Assembly: GCA_903825315.1 (NCBI GenBank)
Contig: CAIKAD010000001.1
Coordinates: forward strand, 186,001-250,000
Direction of reading: 5' to 3'
DNA length: 64,000 nucleotides
DNA from: an uncultured Candidatus Peregrinibacteria bacterium
GTDB taxonomy: Bacteria > Patescibacteriota > Gracilibacteria > Peribacterales > Peribacteraceae
Part shown: in pieces, positions 43,665 through 53,033 of the stretch
Layout: each line of letters starts with the position of its first letter
Position numbering within the stretch: the stretch's first letter is position 1
Position numbers and translations under genes: made by a program
Notes under the pieces: model-generated
Seen by the model: only the letters and a program-made list of their open reading frames with translations
The model's database searches: none
Told to the model about the DNA's origin: nothing

Positions 43665-46406
43665 TCACGGTACGAGTAGGGGCAGTGATGCCCCCACGAT
43701 CACCAGGCCGCCTGCGAGGATGGCGGGGAGGGAGAGGCTGCCTCCCAGCAGCAATTGTCCCAGGAAGGTTGCGGGGATGATGAGGAACGAATACCGGAGG
43801 ACATAGTCGATTTGTTTGTGGGAAAGCATCTCGTAGTACATGTAATAGGGGAGGCCGACGAACACCAGGCTGAATGCAACGATGGCAGCCAGCGTGGAAA
43901 GGGAAAGAGTGGCGAGGTGAGAGAAGGGGAAGAGGGGCAACGAGAGAACGGCGCAGATAACCGACAGGAAGAAGAAGTATTGGGCGGCGCGTATCTCCAC
44001 GTGCTCCTGTCGCTTGTAGCGTTCGCTGACAATGGAAAATGCGGTGAAGAGCGTTACGGCGAGGAGTGTTGATGTAATGCTTTGTATGGACCATCCGGGG
44101 GTTCCCTCGACGAGCGCGAAGAGCCCGAGAAGGAAGAGAGACCACGTCCCAAAGAGAATGCCCCAATGACGGCGCTTGACGATGCTGGTGAGCACGATTC
44201 CGGCGGCGGTCATCAGAATGGTGTAGTGGGAGGGGAGGGTGGTCTGGAGCGCCGTGTATGTGGAGAGGGACACACCCGTCAACAGGAGGACAGAGAGCCA
44301 GAGGGATGTGTTGCGGAGCGGCAGGGGAGCCTGGGCAAGCGGATGACGGAAGCGGGTCCATAACAGGATGGCGCCACTCAATGCAGTAAGGGACCAGAAG
44401 CGAATGATGGAAAGATCATTAGCGCCGATGGCGAATTGCCCCAGCAGAAAATGTGCCACTACCGGGTCGATACCCCAGAGAAGAATGAGTACCGCCATCC
44501 CCGCGATAAACCGAATGGAAGAGTATGCAGAAGTAATCGAAACGTTTTTCCCTCCGGCCCGCCGGAGTTCCTGCAGGAATTCCTGCTGGGTGGTGGGAGG
44601 AAGGGAGACGCGGATTCGCGTTTGCCCCGAACCGTTGCGGTTCTGCGTGTATCGTATGTCCGAAACGGTTCCCAGGTATTTGCGATGGACGCGGATGAGG
44701 CGGTCCATCTGGTCATTGTCCATCAGGTTCATGTTGTAGCGGACCACGCCGGTTTGTGCGCGGTTATTCAATTGGTTGTCGTTTCCAAACAGGATGTTGA
44801 ACACTTCTCCCGGCTGCACGCGTCCGTCAGCAAGAGCGAGATACGTTTCTTGCAGCGAGTTATATCCGAGGAGATGCGATTTTTCTTCGAGCTTGGCTGG
44901 AGTGAACTCTTCGATAAATCCCTGCTTTCGTTCCGACATGATGCGCTGGAGCATTTCCTTTCCGAGCAGAACCCGTTCTTCTTCGGAACGTTCCGCAAGA
45001 AGTCCGCGGATCATGGCAGAGGCGACGCGGGTCTGTACCCATTGTATCCATGTGTGGTGTACCGTGAGTGTGTCTGAGAAAGAGGGATCGAGCGTTGCGC
45101 CTTCTATAAGGGGAGTGTTGAACGTGACATCTTTGCCGTTGAGCTTGATGGAGCGGAGGCGCAACGCGTTCTCCTGGAAGAGGTAGAATGCGCCATCGAG
45201 GACTGTGGCCCCGCGTGGGAGTTGGTCTGCCTCATCGTTGGGCCCGTACACGGTAATAGTCTCTCCTAGAATGTCGCTCTGCAGGCTCTCCCAAAAGTCG
45301 GTACTGCGTTCTTTAGTGTCTTCCGTAAGGGACGAGAGCTGCTTGGTCCAGGGCAGAAGCGAGGCGAGAAGCTCTTCGCGCCCGGGCTGGAAGCAGAACA
45401 GCGTAACGCCGTGATGGCTGTATCGCTCCATCTCCTCCGTGCGGATCTTACAGCGGACGCGGGTGCCGTCATTGAGGATGATGGTGGTGTGGAGGCCCTG
45501 ATACCCGTTGATCACGGGGACGTTGATGAAATCCTGGAAAGAGAGATGTTCGCGCCGCCATCCCTCGTGCAGGGCGCCGAGGATGCGGTAACACTCGTCC
45601 CGGTCCGGGCAGACGAATGCCACGCTCACAGCGGCAAGGCCGGTGACTACCGTCCCCTTCGCCTCCAGTTGCGCGCGCAGTTTTTCCCACGGCTTGGGTT
45701 CGCAGTGGATCTGCGTTCGCTTGAAAAGATCCGGATGCTGCGTTTGCAGGGTGTTCTTGAGCAGGGGGATGATAGTGGCGCATTTGAGTTTGTTCTCCTC
45801 TCGTACGTTCATGAGTTGCGCATAAAGGTCGGAGTCGAGGACGGCGAGCGAATATTCCTCCAGCTTGTACCGGACGTCCTGCATACTGAGCCGGTCGGCG
45901 ATTTTGACGTACACGTCCATTGTCTCATGGGCGAGCGCAAGCCGCCGCTCGGGAGAGAGGAACTCCGCGGTGCGCATATTGTGCATGCGGTCGATGAGTT
46001 TGATCACCATAATGCGCACGTCCTTTTCGATGAGGGAGAATATCTTTCGCAGCGTTTCGACCTGTTCGTTGAGGCGGGGCTTTTCGGAAAAATCCTCGGC
46101 GCGCAGTTTAGTGAGGCCGTCCACAAGCTGGACGACATCGCCGTTAAACCTTCCTCCGATTTCCTCGGGGGAAGACGGTGTGTCTTCGGCGGTGTCATGG
46201 AGGAGTGCCGCGATGACGGTATCCGGATCCGCTCCCATGGGGATGAGGAGCTCCGCCACGGCGACAGGGTGCATAAAGTACGGCTCGCCCGATTTGCGGT
46301 ACTGGCCATCATGCAGTTCCTTTCCCAGCTCAAAAGCGCGTTTGATCCTTTCCTGTTCCTTTGCAGGAAAGTGAAGGATTTGCTTCTGAAAATCAGCCCA
46401 TTCCAT
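43665..46406 (-). CDS. RelA/SpoT-like protein fused to an EamA (drug/metabolite) transporter
   Basis: A 913-residue protein. HD hydrolase domain ~1-190: YFMHPVAVAELL, HDTAEDT at 70-76, IMVIKLIDRMHNMRT. A synthetase-like domain is at ~250-335 (INGYQGLHTTI), but the canonical DIxGxRV region reads GLAAVSVAFV and EVQIRT reads RCKIRT, so (p)ppGpp synthesis is likely lost. TGS-like residues are at ~383-445 and an ACT-like segment at ~565-625. From ~630 ten hydrophobic helices form an EamA-type transporter (two five-helix halves; ITSAYSSIRFIAGMAVLILLW, TILMTAAGIVLTSIVKRR, ILAGGLVIVGASLPL). One uninterrupted frame. A TACAAT box lies 10 bases upstream. The fusion suggests alarmone hydrolysis tied to nutrient export or sensing at the membrane. 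Confidence 0.9.
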   Translation of the reverse strand: MEWADFQKQILHFPAKEQERIKRAFELGKELHDGQYRKSGEPYFMHPVAVAELLIPMGADPDTVIAALLHDTAEDTPSSPEEIGGRFNGDVVQLVDGLTKLRAEDFSEKPRLNEQVETLRKIFSLIEKDVRIMVIKLIDRMHNMRTAEFLSPERRLALAHETMDVYVKIADRLSMQDVRYKLEEYSLAVLDSDLYAQLMNVREENKLKCATIIPLLKNTLQTQHPDLFKRTQIHCEPKPWEKLRAQLEAKGTVVTGLAAVSVAFVCPDRDECYRILGALHEGWRREHLSFQDFINVPVINGYQGLHTTIILNDGTRVRCKIRTEEMERYSHHGVTLFCFQPGREELLASLLPWTKQLSSLTEDTKERSTDFWESLQSDILGETITVYGPNDEADQLPRGATVLDGAFYLFQENALRLRSIKLNGKDVTFNTPLIEGATLDPSFSDTLTVHHTWIQWVQTRVASAMIRGLLAERSEEERVLLGKEMLQRIMSERKQGFIEEFTPAKLEEKSHLLGYNSLQETYLALADGRVQPGEVFNILFGNDNQLNNRAQTGVVRYNMNLMDNDQMDRLIRVHRKYLGTVSDIRYTQNRNGSGQTRIRVSLPPTTQQEFLQELRRAGGKNVSITSAYSSIRFIAGMAVLILLWGIDPVVAHFLLGQFAIGANDLSIIRFWSLTALSGAILLWTRFRHPLAQAPLPLRNTSLWLSVLLLTGVSLSTYTALQTTLPSHYTILMTAAGIVLTSIVKRRHWGILFGTWSLFLLGLFALVEGTPGWSIQSITSTLLAVTLFTAFSIVSERYKRQEHVEIRAAQYFFFLSVICAVLSLPLFPFSHLATLSLSTLAAIVAFSLVFVGLPYYMYYEMLSHKQIDYVLRYSFLIIPATFLGQLLLGGSLSLPAILAGGLVIVGASLPLLVP

Positions 46407-46461
46407 TGGACCTACTATTGTACCCTTTCTTTGTCCTGTTTACACGCGACTTTTGACGCGT

Positions 46462-46944
46462 TTATTGGGTAAGGAGAGCGGAAATGTAGCTTTTCACGTT
46501 GCTGAAGATTTCCGTCCGTTCATTTAGCCTGTCGATTTCTTCCCGTGTAAACCATCGCAATTCCGTCGCTTCTTCCTCCTGAAGTGCGAGGATTTGGCTC
46601 TCATCTACCGGCCGGGCGAGGTACACAAAGTCCATATGCTGGTGGGCGGGTTCGTTGCGTTCGGGACTTGCGGGAATGTTTTCGAGCAGGAGCGCAAACG
46701 GTTTTTTGAGCATTGTTCCTTCGTGCGGATTCCCTTCGAACATGTCCGTCTGGAGCTCGCCGATAATCTCCACGTCGAGCCCCGTCTCCTCTTTACTCTC
46801 GCGGCGTGCCGTCGCTTCCGGCAGTTCGTCTGGATCGACGTGACCACCCGGAGGCATCCAGCGGTTGAGTCTCTTGTGCCAGAGCAGGAGCGTTCTGTTC
46901 TGTGAATCGAGGATGAAGGCGGTGGCGGTGAAGTGGCGTTTCAC
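46462..46944 (-). CDS. Nudix hydrolase
   Basis: About 160 residues. The Nudix box is intact: GGHVDPDE, then the REXXEE core in ARRESKEETGL, i.e. Gx5Ex7REUXEEXGU. PHYVKRHFTATAFIL-type start: GTG at 46944 is chosen (KRHFTATAFILDSQNRTLLL), as upstream in-frame codons run into the inverted repeat. It hydrolyses a nucleoside-diphosphate-linked compound; which one is unknown. Confidence 0.85.
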   Translation of the reverse strand: MKRHFTATAFILDSQNRTLLLWHKRLNRWMPPGGHVDPDELPEATARRESKEETGLDVEIIGELQTDMFEGNPHEGTMLKKPFALLLENIPASPERNEPAHQHMDFVYLARPVDESQILALQEEEATELRWFTREEIDRLNERTEIFSNVKSYISALLTQ

Positions 46945-46980
46945 GTATGGGGAGTGGTTGGAGATTGCGAGTGTAGCAGA

Positions 46981-47100
46981 GGAAGGAATCCGAAGAATCC
47001 GAAGAAACCAAGGAAACTGAGGATGTGTTGCCCCCGGTAGGGAACTTGTGATGCAGCTTCCCCTCGGATTCTTCGGATGCATCGGTTTCTTCGGATTCCT
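46981..47100. repeat. Inverted repeat of degenerate TCCGAAGAA units (copy A)
   Basis: The left arm (46981-47022) has GGAATCCGAAGAATCCGAAG and related units; the right arm (47060-47100) has the reverse complement (CCTCGGATTCTTCGG..., TCGGTTTCTTCGGATTCC). It shares its unit with the element at 54429-54545. It fills the gap between Nudix and the phosphoesterase. Confidence 0.7.
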
Positions 47101-47124
47101 GGACCTAGGGAGGAAGAGCAGTCC

Positions 47125-48099
47125 TTACGATCCAGGCACTGTGCGCAACAGCAGAATTTCCGGAGGCGCAAATAACCTGACGCGAGACGCCGTTTCGCCC
47201 ACGCCACGCGTGATGGCAAGAACGGTTCCGCCGGTCAGCGTGAAGGTACCCTGGTCATACTTCCGGCCGAGTCTCGTGGGGAGCGGAGGAATGGGGCCGT
47301 AGAATGGCAGGCGCACTTGGCCGCCGTGGGTGTGGCCGGAAATGATCAGCTTGGCCTGGAGGCTCCGCCAGTCGAGGATGATGTCGGGATTGTGGGCGAT
47401 GAGGATGGTCGGGGTGCCGGCCGGGATCTGCCCAAAGGCTTTGCCCGGGTCCGCTCCTTCCGTGCGCACGTCCCGCACCCCTGCGATGCCGAGCGGTCCG
47501 CCGGACGTCCGCGCCGTTATGGAGGCGTCGCGCAGGACATGGACATTCATCCCATTGAGGGTGTCTACCAGCGCGGCCTGTTCAGTATTGCCCACGGCGT
47601 TGCTCGTGTCGTAGTTGCCGAGGACAGCATACGTGCCGATGGAAGGGAGGAGATCCTTAAACGGGGCGAGGTCGGACGGGGAGGAAGATCCGTCGAAAAG
47701 AAAATCGCCTGCGAGGAAAACAAGGTCCGGGTGCAAGTCATTGATGCGCTTCACGACGCGCTGCAGAAAAGGGGTGCCCTTGTACGGTCCAACGTGGAAA
47801 TCGGAAACAACCGCTATCGTCAGCGGTTTGGAATACGGGAAGGGCACCGTGCGCTCCGTCACGACGATCATCCGCGGTTCCACCACTGCGCCGTACAGGA
47901 CGGTGAGGAGTATGAGAAAGGAGAGGATACCGAAGACGCGCGGGAAGACGGCAACGTGCGTGTCGGTGTTCCGTCCCCATTCGCTTTCATGTCGTTTCCT
48001 GCGCAGAGCAAGAGCGCAGAGGAGAAGGAGGGCAAGCGAACCAGTACAGATAACGAGGATGGCGAGATCCCAGAGGAAGGCGCCCGAATGAATAGACAT
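47125..48099 (-). CDS. Metallophosphoesterase (YkuE-like)
   Basis: A 324-residue protein. Two N-terminal hydrophobic helices (LAILVICTGSLALLLLCAL and VFGILSFLILLTVLYGAVV) anchor it. The calcineurin-type fold shows VVSDFHVGPY (D-x-H), FLAGDFLFDG (GD), LGNYD (GNHD-like with Tyr), IAHNPDI and ISGHTHGGQ, the last two His ligands. Related YkuE-type proteins act on envelope substrates. Start at ATG 48099 (MSIHSG); upstream ATG 48201 adds a non-conserved stretch. Confidence 0.88.
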   Translation of the reverse strand: MSIHSGAFLWDLAILVICTGSLALLLLCALALRRKRHESEWGRNTDTHVAVFPRVFGILSFLILLTVLYGAVVEPRMIVVTERTVPFPYSKPLTIAVVSDFHVGPYKGTPFLQRVVKRINDLHPDLVFLAGDFLFDGSSSPSDLAPFKDLLPSIGTYAVLGNYDTSNAVGNTEQAALVDTLNGMNVHVLRDASITARTSGGPLGIAGVRDVRTEGADPGKAFGQIPAGTPTILIAHNPDIILDWRSLQAKLIISGHTHGGQVRLPFYGPIPPLPTRLGRKYDQGTFTLTGGTVLAITRGVGETASRVRLFAPPEILLLRTVPGS

Positions 48100-48240
48100 C
48101 GTGGAGATTATGAAGAAATGAGAGTGTGGGAGGAATGGAAAATTGAAAATTGGAAATGCAAAATTTTCGGAAGTCATTCTTGAACGAGTCAACTGATGCA
48201 TATTCCATTTTCACTTGTTCAAGAAACAACTGTTGCAGGG

Positions 48241-51141
48241 TCAGCTGTTCTTCTTTCCAAGCACCTTCTTGAGATACTGTCCCGTGTAACTGTCCTTGCT
48301 CTTCGCTACTTCTTCCGGCGTACCTGTTGCAACAATTTTGCCGCCGCCCGAGCCTCCGTCCGGTCCCAGGTCCAAAATCCAGTCCACGCTCTTGAGCACG
48401 TCGAGGTTGTGTTCGATGACCAGCACGGTGTTGCCCTTGTCCACGAGGCGCTGTAGTACCTCGAGCAGCCGCTGGATGTCGTCAAAATGGAGACCGGTGG
48501 TCGGCTCGTCCAGAATGTAGAACGTCCGTCCGGTCGCACGCTTGGTGAGTTCGGTTGCCAGTTTGACGCGCTGGGCTTCCCCGCCCGAGAGCGTGGTGGC
48601 GCTCTGGCCGAGGTGGATATATCCCAGGCCGACATCTTCCAGTGTCTGCAGCTTGTTCTTGATGGCGGGGATTGCCGCGAAGAAGTTCAAGGCTTCGCTG
48701 ATTGTCATGTCCAGCACCTCGGCAATGTTCTTCCCCTTGTATGTCACCTCCAGCGTTTCCCGGTTGTATCGCTGGCTGTGGCAGCGCTCGCATGTGACGA
48801 AGACATCCGGGAGAAAGTGCATTTCGATCCTCTTCAAGCCGTCTCCTTCGCATTCCTCGCAGCGCCCACCCTTCACATTAAAACTGAAACGTCCCGCCTT
48901 ATAGCCGCGGAGCTTGGCTTCCGGCGTGGTGGCGAAAATATCGCGCACGTCCGTGAACACGCCGGTGTACGTGGCGGGGTTCGATCGCGGAGTGCGGCCG
49001 ATGGGGGATTGGTCGATAACAATCGCCTTGTCGAGGTGTTCCAGGCCTTCGATGGTGTCCACGTCTTGCGGCTTCGTGTGCGCCTTATTGAGGACATGGA
49101 GGAGTTCGGGCGCCAGGATGCCGTGGATAAGGCTAGATTTTCCAGATCCCGACACACCGGCAATGCCGATGAACGTGCCGAGTGGCAGTTCTACACTGAT
49201 GTTCTGCAGGTTGTGGTGGCGGGCATTCTTAATGCGGATGTTCGCTCCGTTTCCTTCGCGTCGCTCCGTGGGCACCGTGATGTTCTTTGCGCCGCTCAGG
49301 TATTGGCCTGTAACGGACTTCTCGTTCTTGATGAGCTCGTCCACGGTTCCTACCGCAATAATCTCGCCGCCGTACTTGCCCGCTCCCGGACCGATCTCGA
49401 GCAGGTAGTCCGCGGACGCAATGGTTTCCTCGTCATGTTCCACCACGATCACGGTGTTCCCCAGGTCGCGCAGCTTCTTGAGCGTCTCGATCAACCGCGT
49501 GTTGTCGCGCTGGTGCAGTCCGATGCTCGGCTCGTCGAGGACGTAGAGCACGCCCTGGAGAGCGGAACCGATCTGCGTGGCGAGACGGATGCGCTGTGCC
49601 TCGCCGCCCGAGAGCGTGTTCGCGGAGCGCGAGAGAGTCAGATATTTCAACCCGACGTTCTCGAGGAAGGTAAGCCGGGCGATGACCTCATGGAGCACTT
49701 TTTTCACGATGGTGTACTCGTAGGTGCTGAGTGCGTCGTTAGCATCCGTTGCGTCCTTTTGAGGAATGAGGCTTTGGAAGAATTTCTCGGCAGTTTCCAC
49801 ATCCATATCTGTCCCTTCCACAATATTCTTGTTTCCTACGGTTACGCCGAGGATCTCTTTTCTCAGACGTTTCCCCTCACAGGAGGTGCAGGGGAGTTCC
49901 TGCATGTATTCCTCGATCTGCATCCGGATGTAGCTCGAGTCCGTGTCTTCGTGGCGGCGTTTGAGGTTGGGAATCACGCCCTCGTATGTCGTCTGGTACG
50001 TGCCTCCGAACTTGGCTGTGTTAAAGTCCAGTTGCAGTCGTTTGTCGTACCCCCACAGAATGGTCTTGCGGTGCTGCGGCGAGAGTTGCTCCCACGGCGT
50101 GTCCATGTCGAATCCCACTTCTTCGGAGAGCGCTTCCAAAAGCTGTCCCGTAAAGCTGCTCCGGCTCGCGGAGGTGGCCCATGGATGGATGGCGCCTTCG
50201 GCGAGCGAGAGGCGGGGGTTGGGGATCACCGCGTTCTCGTCCACCTGGAGTATGGAACCCAGACCGTGGCATTCCTCACACGCGCCATGCGGTGAATTGA
50301 AGGAAAAGCTGCGCGGCTCGATGTCCGGTACGGAGGCATCGGGGTGATCCGGACAGACGAAGGATTCGGCAAAACGTGTCTCTTTGTTGGAGTCGGTATC
50401 CAGAACGATGAGCGAACCCTCGCCCTTCTTGAGCGCCAGCTCCACGGAATCCGCGAGGCGCGTGCGGTTGGGGTTCACTGCGCCGTCTTTGGTCTCCAGG
50501 TCTCGGACCACAAACCGGTCCACCACGATCTGAATGGTGTGCGCCTTCTTGGGGTCGAGCTTGATATCCTCGTCCACCGTTACGATGCCGCCGTCGATGC
50601 GCATGCGGACAAATCCCTCGCGGCGGATCGTGTCGATTATTTTGACGTGCTCTCCTTTGCGCCCTTCCACTACCGGGGCGAGGAGGAACACCTTCTTCCC
50701 CTCCGGCATGCGCGCAATGGTCTCCACAATCTGGCTGGAGGATTGCTTGCTGAGCTCCTTCCCGCAGGCAGTGCAGTGTACCTTGCCCACCTTTGCCCAC
50801 AGGAGGCGCATGTAGTCGTAGATCTCCGTCACGGTTCCCACCGTGGAGCGGGGGTTCCGCGGCGCAGTCTTCTGGTCGATCGAAATCGCGGGACTCAGCC
50901 CCTCAATCGATTCCACTTCCGGCTTTTCCATCTGTGCAATGAACTGGCGTGCGTACGCCGAGAGTGATTCCACGTAGCGCCGCTGCCCCTCGGCAAAGAT
51001 CGTGTCGAACGCGAGGGAGGACTTTCCGGAGCCGGAGAGCCCCGTGATCACCGTCAGTTTGTTCCGGGGGATCGACACATTGATATTCTTCAAGTTGTGC
51101 ATCTTGGCGCCTCTGATGACGATATTGTCCGTATTCACCAT
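48241..51141 (-). CDS. uvrA: Excinuclease ABC subunit A
   Basis: A 966-residue protein of the nucleotide-excision repair damage recogniser. Two ABC cassettes: [15 protein letters not shown] near residue 35, and [15 protein letters not shown] in the second. Zinc fingers CTAC...ECHG-type and [10 protein letters not shown]. Signatures [23 protein letters not shown] and [22 protein letters not shown], each followed by [16 protein letters not shown]. Length matches the family. ATG 51141 ([20 protein letters not shown]) is chosen over 51222. No Shine-Dalgarno. uvrB is not in the window. Confidence 0.95.
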   Translation of the reverse strand: MVNTDNIVIRGAKMHNLKNINVSIPRNKLTVITGLSGSGKSSLAFDTIFAEGQRRYVESLSAYARQFIAQMEKPEVESIEGLSPAISIDQKTAPRNPRSTVGTVTEIYDYMRLLWAKVGKVHCTACGKELSKQSSSQIVETIARMPEGKKVFLLAPVVEGRKGEHVKIIDTIRREGFVRMRIDGGIVTVDEDIKLDPKKAHTIQIVVDRFVVRDLETKDGAVNPNRTRLADSVELALKKGEGSLIVLDTDSNKETRFAESFVCPDHPDASVPDIEPRSFSFNSPHGACEECHGLGSILQVDENAVIPNPRLSLAEGAIHPWATSASRSSFTGQLLEALSEEVGFDMDTPWEQLSPQHRKTILWGYDKRLQLDFNTAKFGGTYQTTYEGVIPNLKRRHEDTDSSYIRMQIEEYMQELPCTSCEGKRLRKEILGVTVGNKNIVEGTDMDVETAEKFFQSLIPQKDATDANDALSTYEYTIVKKVLHEVIARLTFLENVGLKYLTLSRSANTLSGGEAQRIRLATQIGSALQGVLYVLDEPSIGLHQRDNTRLIETLKKLRDLGNTVIVVEHDEETIASADYLLEIGPGAGKYGGEIIAVGTVDELIKNEKSVTGQYLSGAKNITVPTERREGNGANIRIKNARHHNLQNISVELPLGTFIGIAGVSGSGKSSLIHGILAPELLHVLNKAHTKPQDVDTIEGLEHLDKAIVIDQSPIGRTPRSNPATYTGVFTDVRDIFATTPEAKLRGYKAGRFSFNVKGGRCEECEGDGLKRIEMHFLPDVFVTCERCHSQRYNRETLEVTYKGKNIAEVLDMTISEALNFFAAIPAIKNKLQTLEDVGLGYIHLGQSATTLSGGEAQRVKLATELTKRATGRTFYILDEPTTGLHFDDIQRLLEVLQRLVDKGNTVLVIEHNLDVLKSVDWILDLGPDGGSGGGKIVATGTPEEVAKSKDSYTGQYLKKVLGKKNS

Positions 51142-51340
51142 AGGGAGGAAGGGGACGGGGAGACCCGATACAAACACAAAAACGCCCGCGGCGTGCGCGG
51201 GGCTGAGCCCTGAGCTTATCATAAATACGGATCCACGTCTAGGGTTAAGGGCTTGGGAGAGAGGAAAAGAGGGTTCAATGGTTGGACGATTTGACGGAGA
51301 GGGTGTTTCAATGGGGAAAACCTACTGATACGATACGATC

Positions 51341-52384
51341 GTGTTCACTGGGATCATCGAAGCGACGGCGGAAGTCATCAAGAATCAGGATGGAGAATTG
51401 ATCGTTCGGCGTCCAGGATCTTTTGATGACCTGAAGCGCGGCTCGAGCGTCTGCGTTTCGGGCGCCTGTTTGACCGTCACGAAGCTCGCGAAGAAGGAAA
51501 TGACCTTCGATGTCGTCCCGGAGACGCTCAAGCGGACGACGTTGGGATCAAAGAAGGAAGGGGAACTGGTGAACCTGGAACGGGCCCTTTCCGCATCAGG
51601 CCGGTTCGATGGACATGTGGTGCAGGGGCATGTGGAGGGAGTGGGTGTTGTTGTTTCTGTTTCCTCTATCCCCCAACCCCTTTCCCCGGGGGGGAAAGGG
51701 GAGGGCTCCCGCAGGGGACTAACACCCAGTGGTATGTTGAAACATTCGAGGGAAATGCGGTCGAATCCAACGGAAGCCGAGGAGATGTTCTGGGAAGCGG
51801 TGCGGCATGACAAATTAGGCGTGCGTTTCCGGAGGCAGTACCGCATGGGAGTGCACATTGTGGATTTCTATATTCCATCTTTCAATATTGCAGTTGAGCT
51901 TGACGGTGGTTATCACAAGACGGAAGCGCAAGCGAAACAAGATGAAGAGCGGACAGCGTACCTGGGAGAAGTATTTGGGGCGCACGTTCTGCGTTTTGAG
52001 AATGATCATATCCTGAAAGATCTTCCTCATGTGATCGATACGCTCCTTTCCGTCATTTCCGCCTCATCCCAGGAAAGGGCTTCGGCGAACGATTCCCCCT
52101 CTCCCCCGGAGAGGGGGTTAGGGGGGGAGGGGGGAAAGGAATACTTCCTCACTATCCGTTCTTCAAAAGACATTCTCTCGAATCTTGTGCCGAAAGGGTC
52201 CGTGACATTGGATGGCGTATCGTTAACCGTCGTCGGCGTTTCCAAGCACTCTTTCTCCGTTGCGCTGATTCCTATCACCATACAGCAGACGACGCTTGGT
52301 TTGCTGCGAAAAGGCGACCGCGTGAACATCGAATCGGATATACTGGGTCGCTACGTCCACCAGTTCCTCTCCTCCCGCCCATGA
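51341..52384 (+). CDS. ribE: Riboflavin synthase alpha chain interrupted in frame by a DUF559 nuclease element
   Basis: A 347-residue reading frame, ~190 residues without the insert. Lumazine-binding barrel 1 is at residues 1-90 (MFTGIIEATAEV, VSGACLTVTKL, ETLKRTTLG, GHVVQGHVEGVG). Barrel 2 starts at ~95 and is interrupted at ~107 (VVVSV). It resumes at ~265 (KEYFLTIRSSKDILSNLVPKGSVTLDG, VSLTVVGVSKHSFSVALIP, QQTTLG, RVNIESDILGRYV). Insert: PQPLSPGGKGEG, then residues 132-240 of DUF559 (NPTEAEEMFWEAV, RRQYRMGVHIVDFYIPSFNIAVELDGGYH, GAHVLRFEND), then SPSPPERGLGGEG. The start is GTG. The next gene overlaps by four bases. The two halves are complete, so the fused protein may still work, or the locus may be disabled. 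Confidence 0.93.
   Translation: MFTGIIEATAEVIKNQDGELIVRRPGSFDDLKRGSSVCVSGACLTVTKLAKKEMTFDVVPETLKRTTLGSKKEGELVNLERALSASGRFDGHVVQGHVEGVGVVVSVSSIPQPLSPGGKGEGSRRGLTPSGMLKHSREMRSNPTEAEEMFWEAVRHDKLGVRFRRQYRMGVHIVDFYIPSFNIAVELDGGYHKTEAQAKQDEERTAYLGEVFGAHVLRFENDHILKDLPHVIDTLLSVISASSQERASANDSPSPPERGLGGEGGKEYFLTIRSSKDILSNLVPKGSVTLDGVSLTVVGVSKHSFSVALIPITIQQTTLGLLRKGDRVNIESDILGRYVHQFLSSRP
51653..52137 (+). mobile_element. Palindrome-ended DUF559 element inside ribE
   Basis: The left end CTGTTTCCTCTATCCCCC leads into a palindrome of CCCCTTTCCCC (51675-51700). The right end has CCCCCTCTCC-ccc-GGAGAGGGGG followed by TTAGGGGGGGAGG (52094-52130). The ends are inverted, imperfect copies. Between them DUF559 has its own ATG at 51734, with PD-(D/E)xK-type residues VDFY and VELDGG. 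In the ribE frame both ends read as Pro/Gly/Ser-rich linkers without stops. DUF559 proteins are related to Vsr/MutH-type nucleases; a role in element spread is inferred. Confidence 0.85.
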
Positions 52385-52842
52385 AGCAGCATGCCCGTCC
52401 CTTCGCCGGCTCCATCGACCACTCGTGGCGTATTGGCATCATTCATTCTTCCTTCTATAAGGAGGAGGTGGAGGTGATGGTGGAAGGAGCGAAGAAGGTT
52501 CTTCTGGAAGCCGGCTTTTCGCCATCCAACATCCGCACATTCCCGGTTCCCGGTTCATTTGAGATTCCGTTGATCGGTTCAGCCCTTGCAGAAGCCAAAG
52601 AAGTAGATGCACTCATCGGACTTGGCATCATCGTGGAGGGCGAGACACACCACGCCCGGCTCATCGCGGAAGCTGCGGCGCACGGGGCGATGGAGGTGCA
52701 GGTACGGAGGCACATCCCTTTTGTCTTTGAAATTCTCTACGTGGACGACATTGCCCTTGCACGGGAGCGCTTGGACAAGGGAGCGGCGGCAGCTCATGCG
52801 GCGCTCCAATCGCTTGCGCTCCTGCGACACATACATTCTTGA
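52381..52842 (+). CDS. ribH: 6,7-Dimethyl-8-ribityllumazine synthase
   Basis: A 153-residue protein that forms the capsid-like enzyme making the substrate of RibE. WRIGIIHSSFYKEEVEVMVEGA, TFPVPGSFEIPLIGSALAEAKEVDALIGLGIIVEGETHH are the family signatures, including PGSFEIP and GxVIxGxTxH; ALARERLDKGAAAAHAAL matches the C-terminal helix. Translationally coupled to ribE (ATGA). Confidence 0.95.
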   Translation: MKQHARPFAGSIDHSWRIGIIHSSFYKEEVEVMVEGAKKVLLEAGFSPSNIRTFPVPGSFEIPLIGSALAEAKEVDALIGLGIIVEGETHHARLIAEAAAHGAMEVQVRRHIPFVFEILYVDDIALARERLDKGAAAAHAALQSLALLRHIHS

Positions 52843-53033
52843 GTTACTGAGCAAATCTAGTGTTCAAAATATTTGGCTTGGATAAGCGTAATATTTAATA
52901 CTAAATTCAATAATTATCGCTTCAGACTGCCACGGAACGCCACTCTATGTACTGTGAAGCGACAATCTGTCCGTTGTGCAAATTGTTTATCCAGAGGAGC
53001 CGTATTACATTTCGGGTAATTCCCCCTGTTTCC

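Noticed and set aside
51142-51340. FMN (RFN) riboswitch before ribE
   Set aside because: No conserved RFN segments were seen upstream of ribE or ribBA.
51734-52066. DUF559 as an intein
   Set aside because: No splicing blocks (N-terminal Cys/Ser, HN at the end) and the flanks are palindromic repeats, so protein splicing is not supported.
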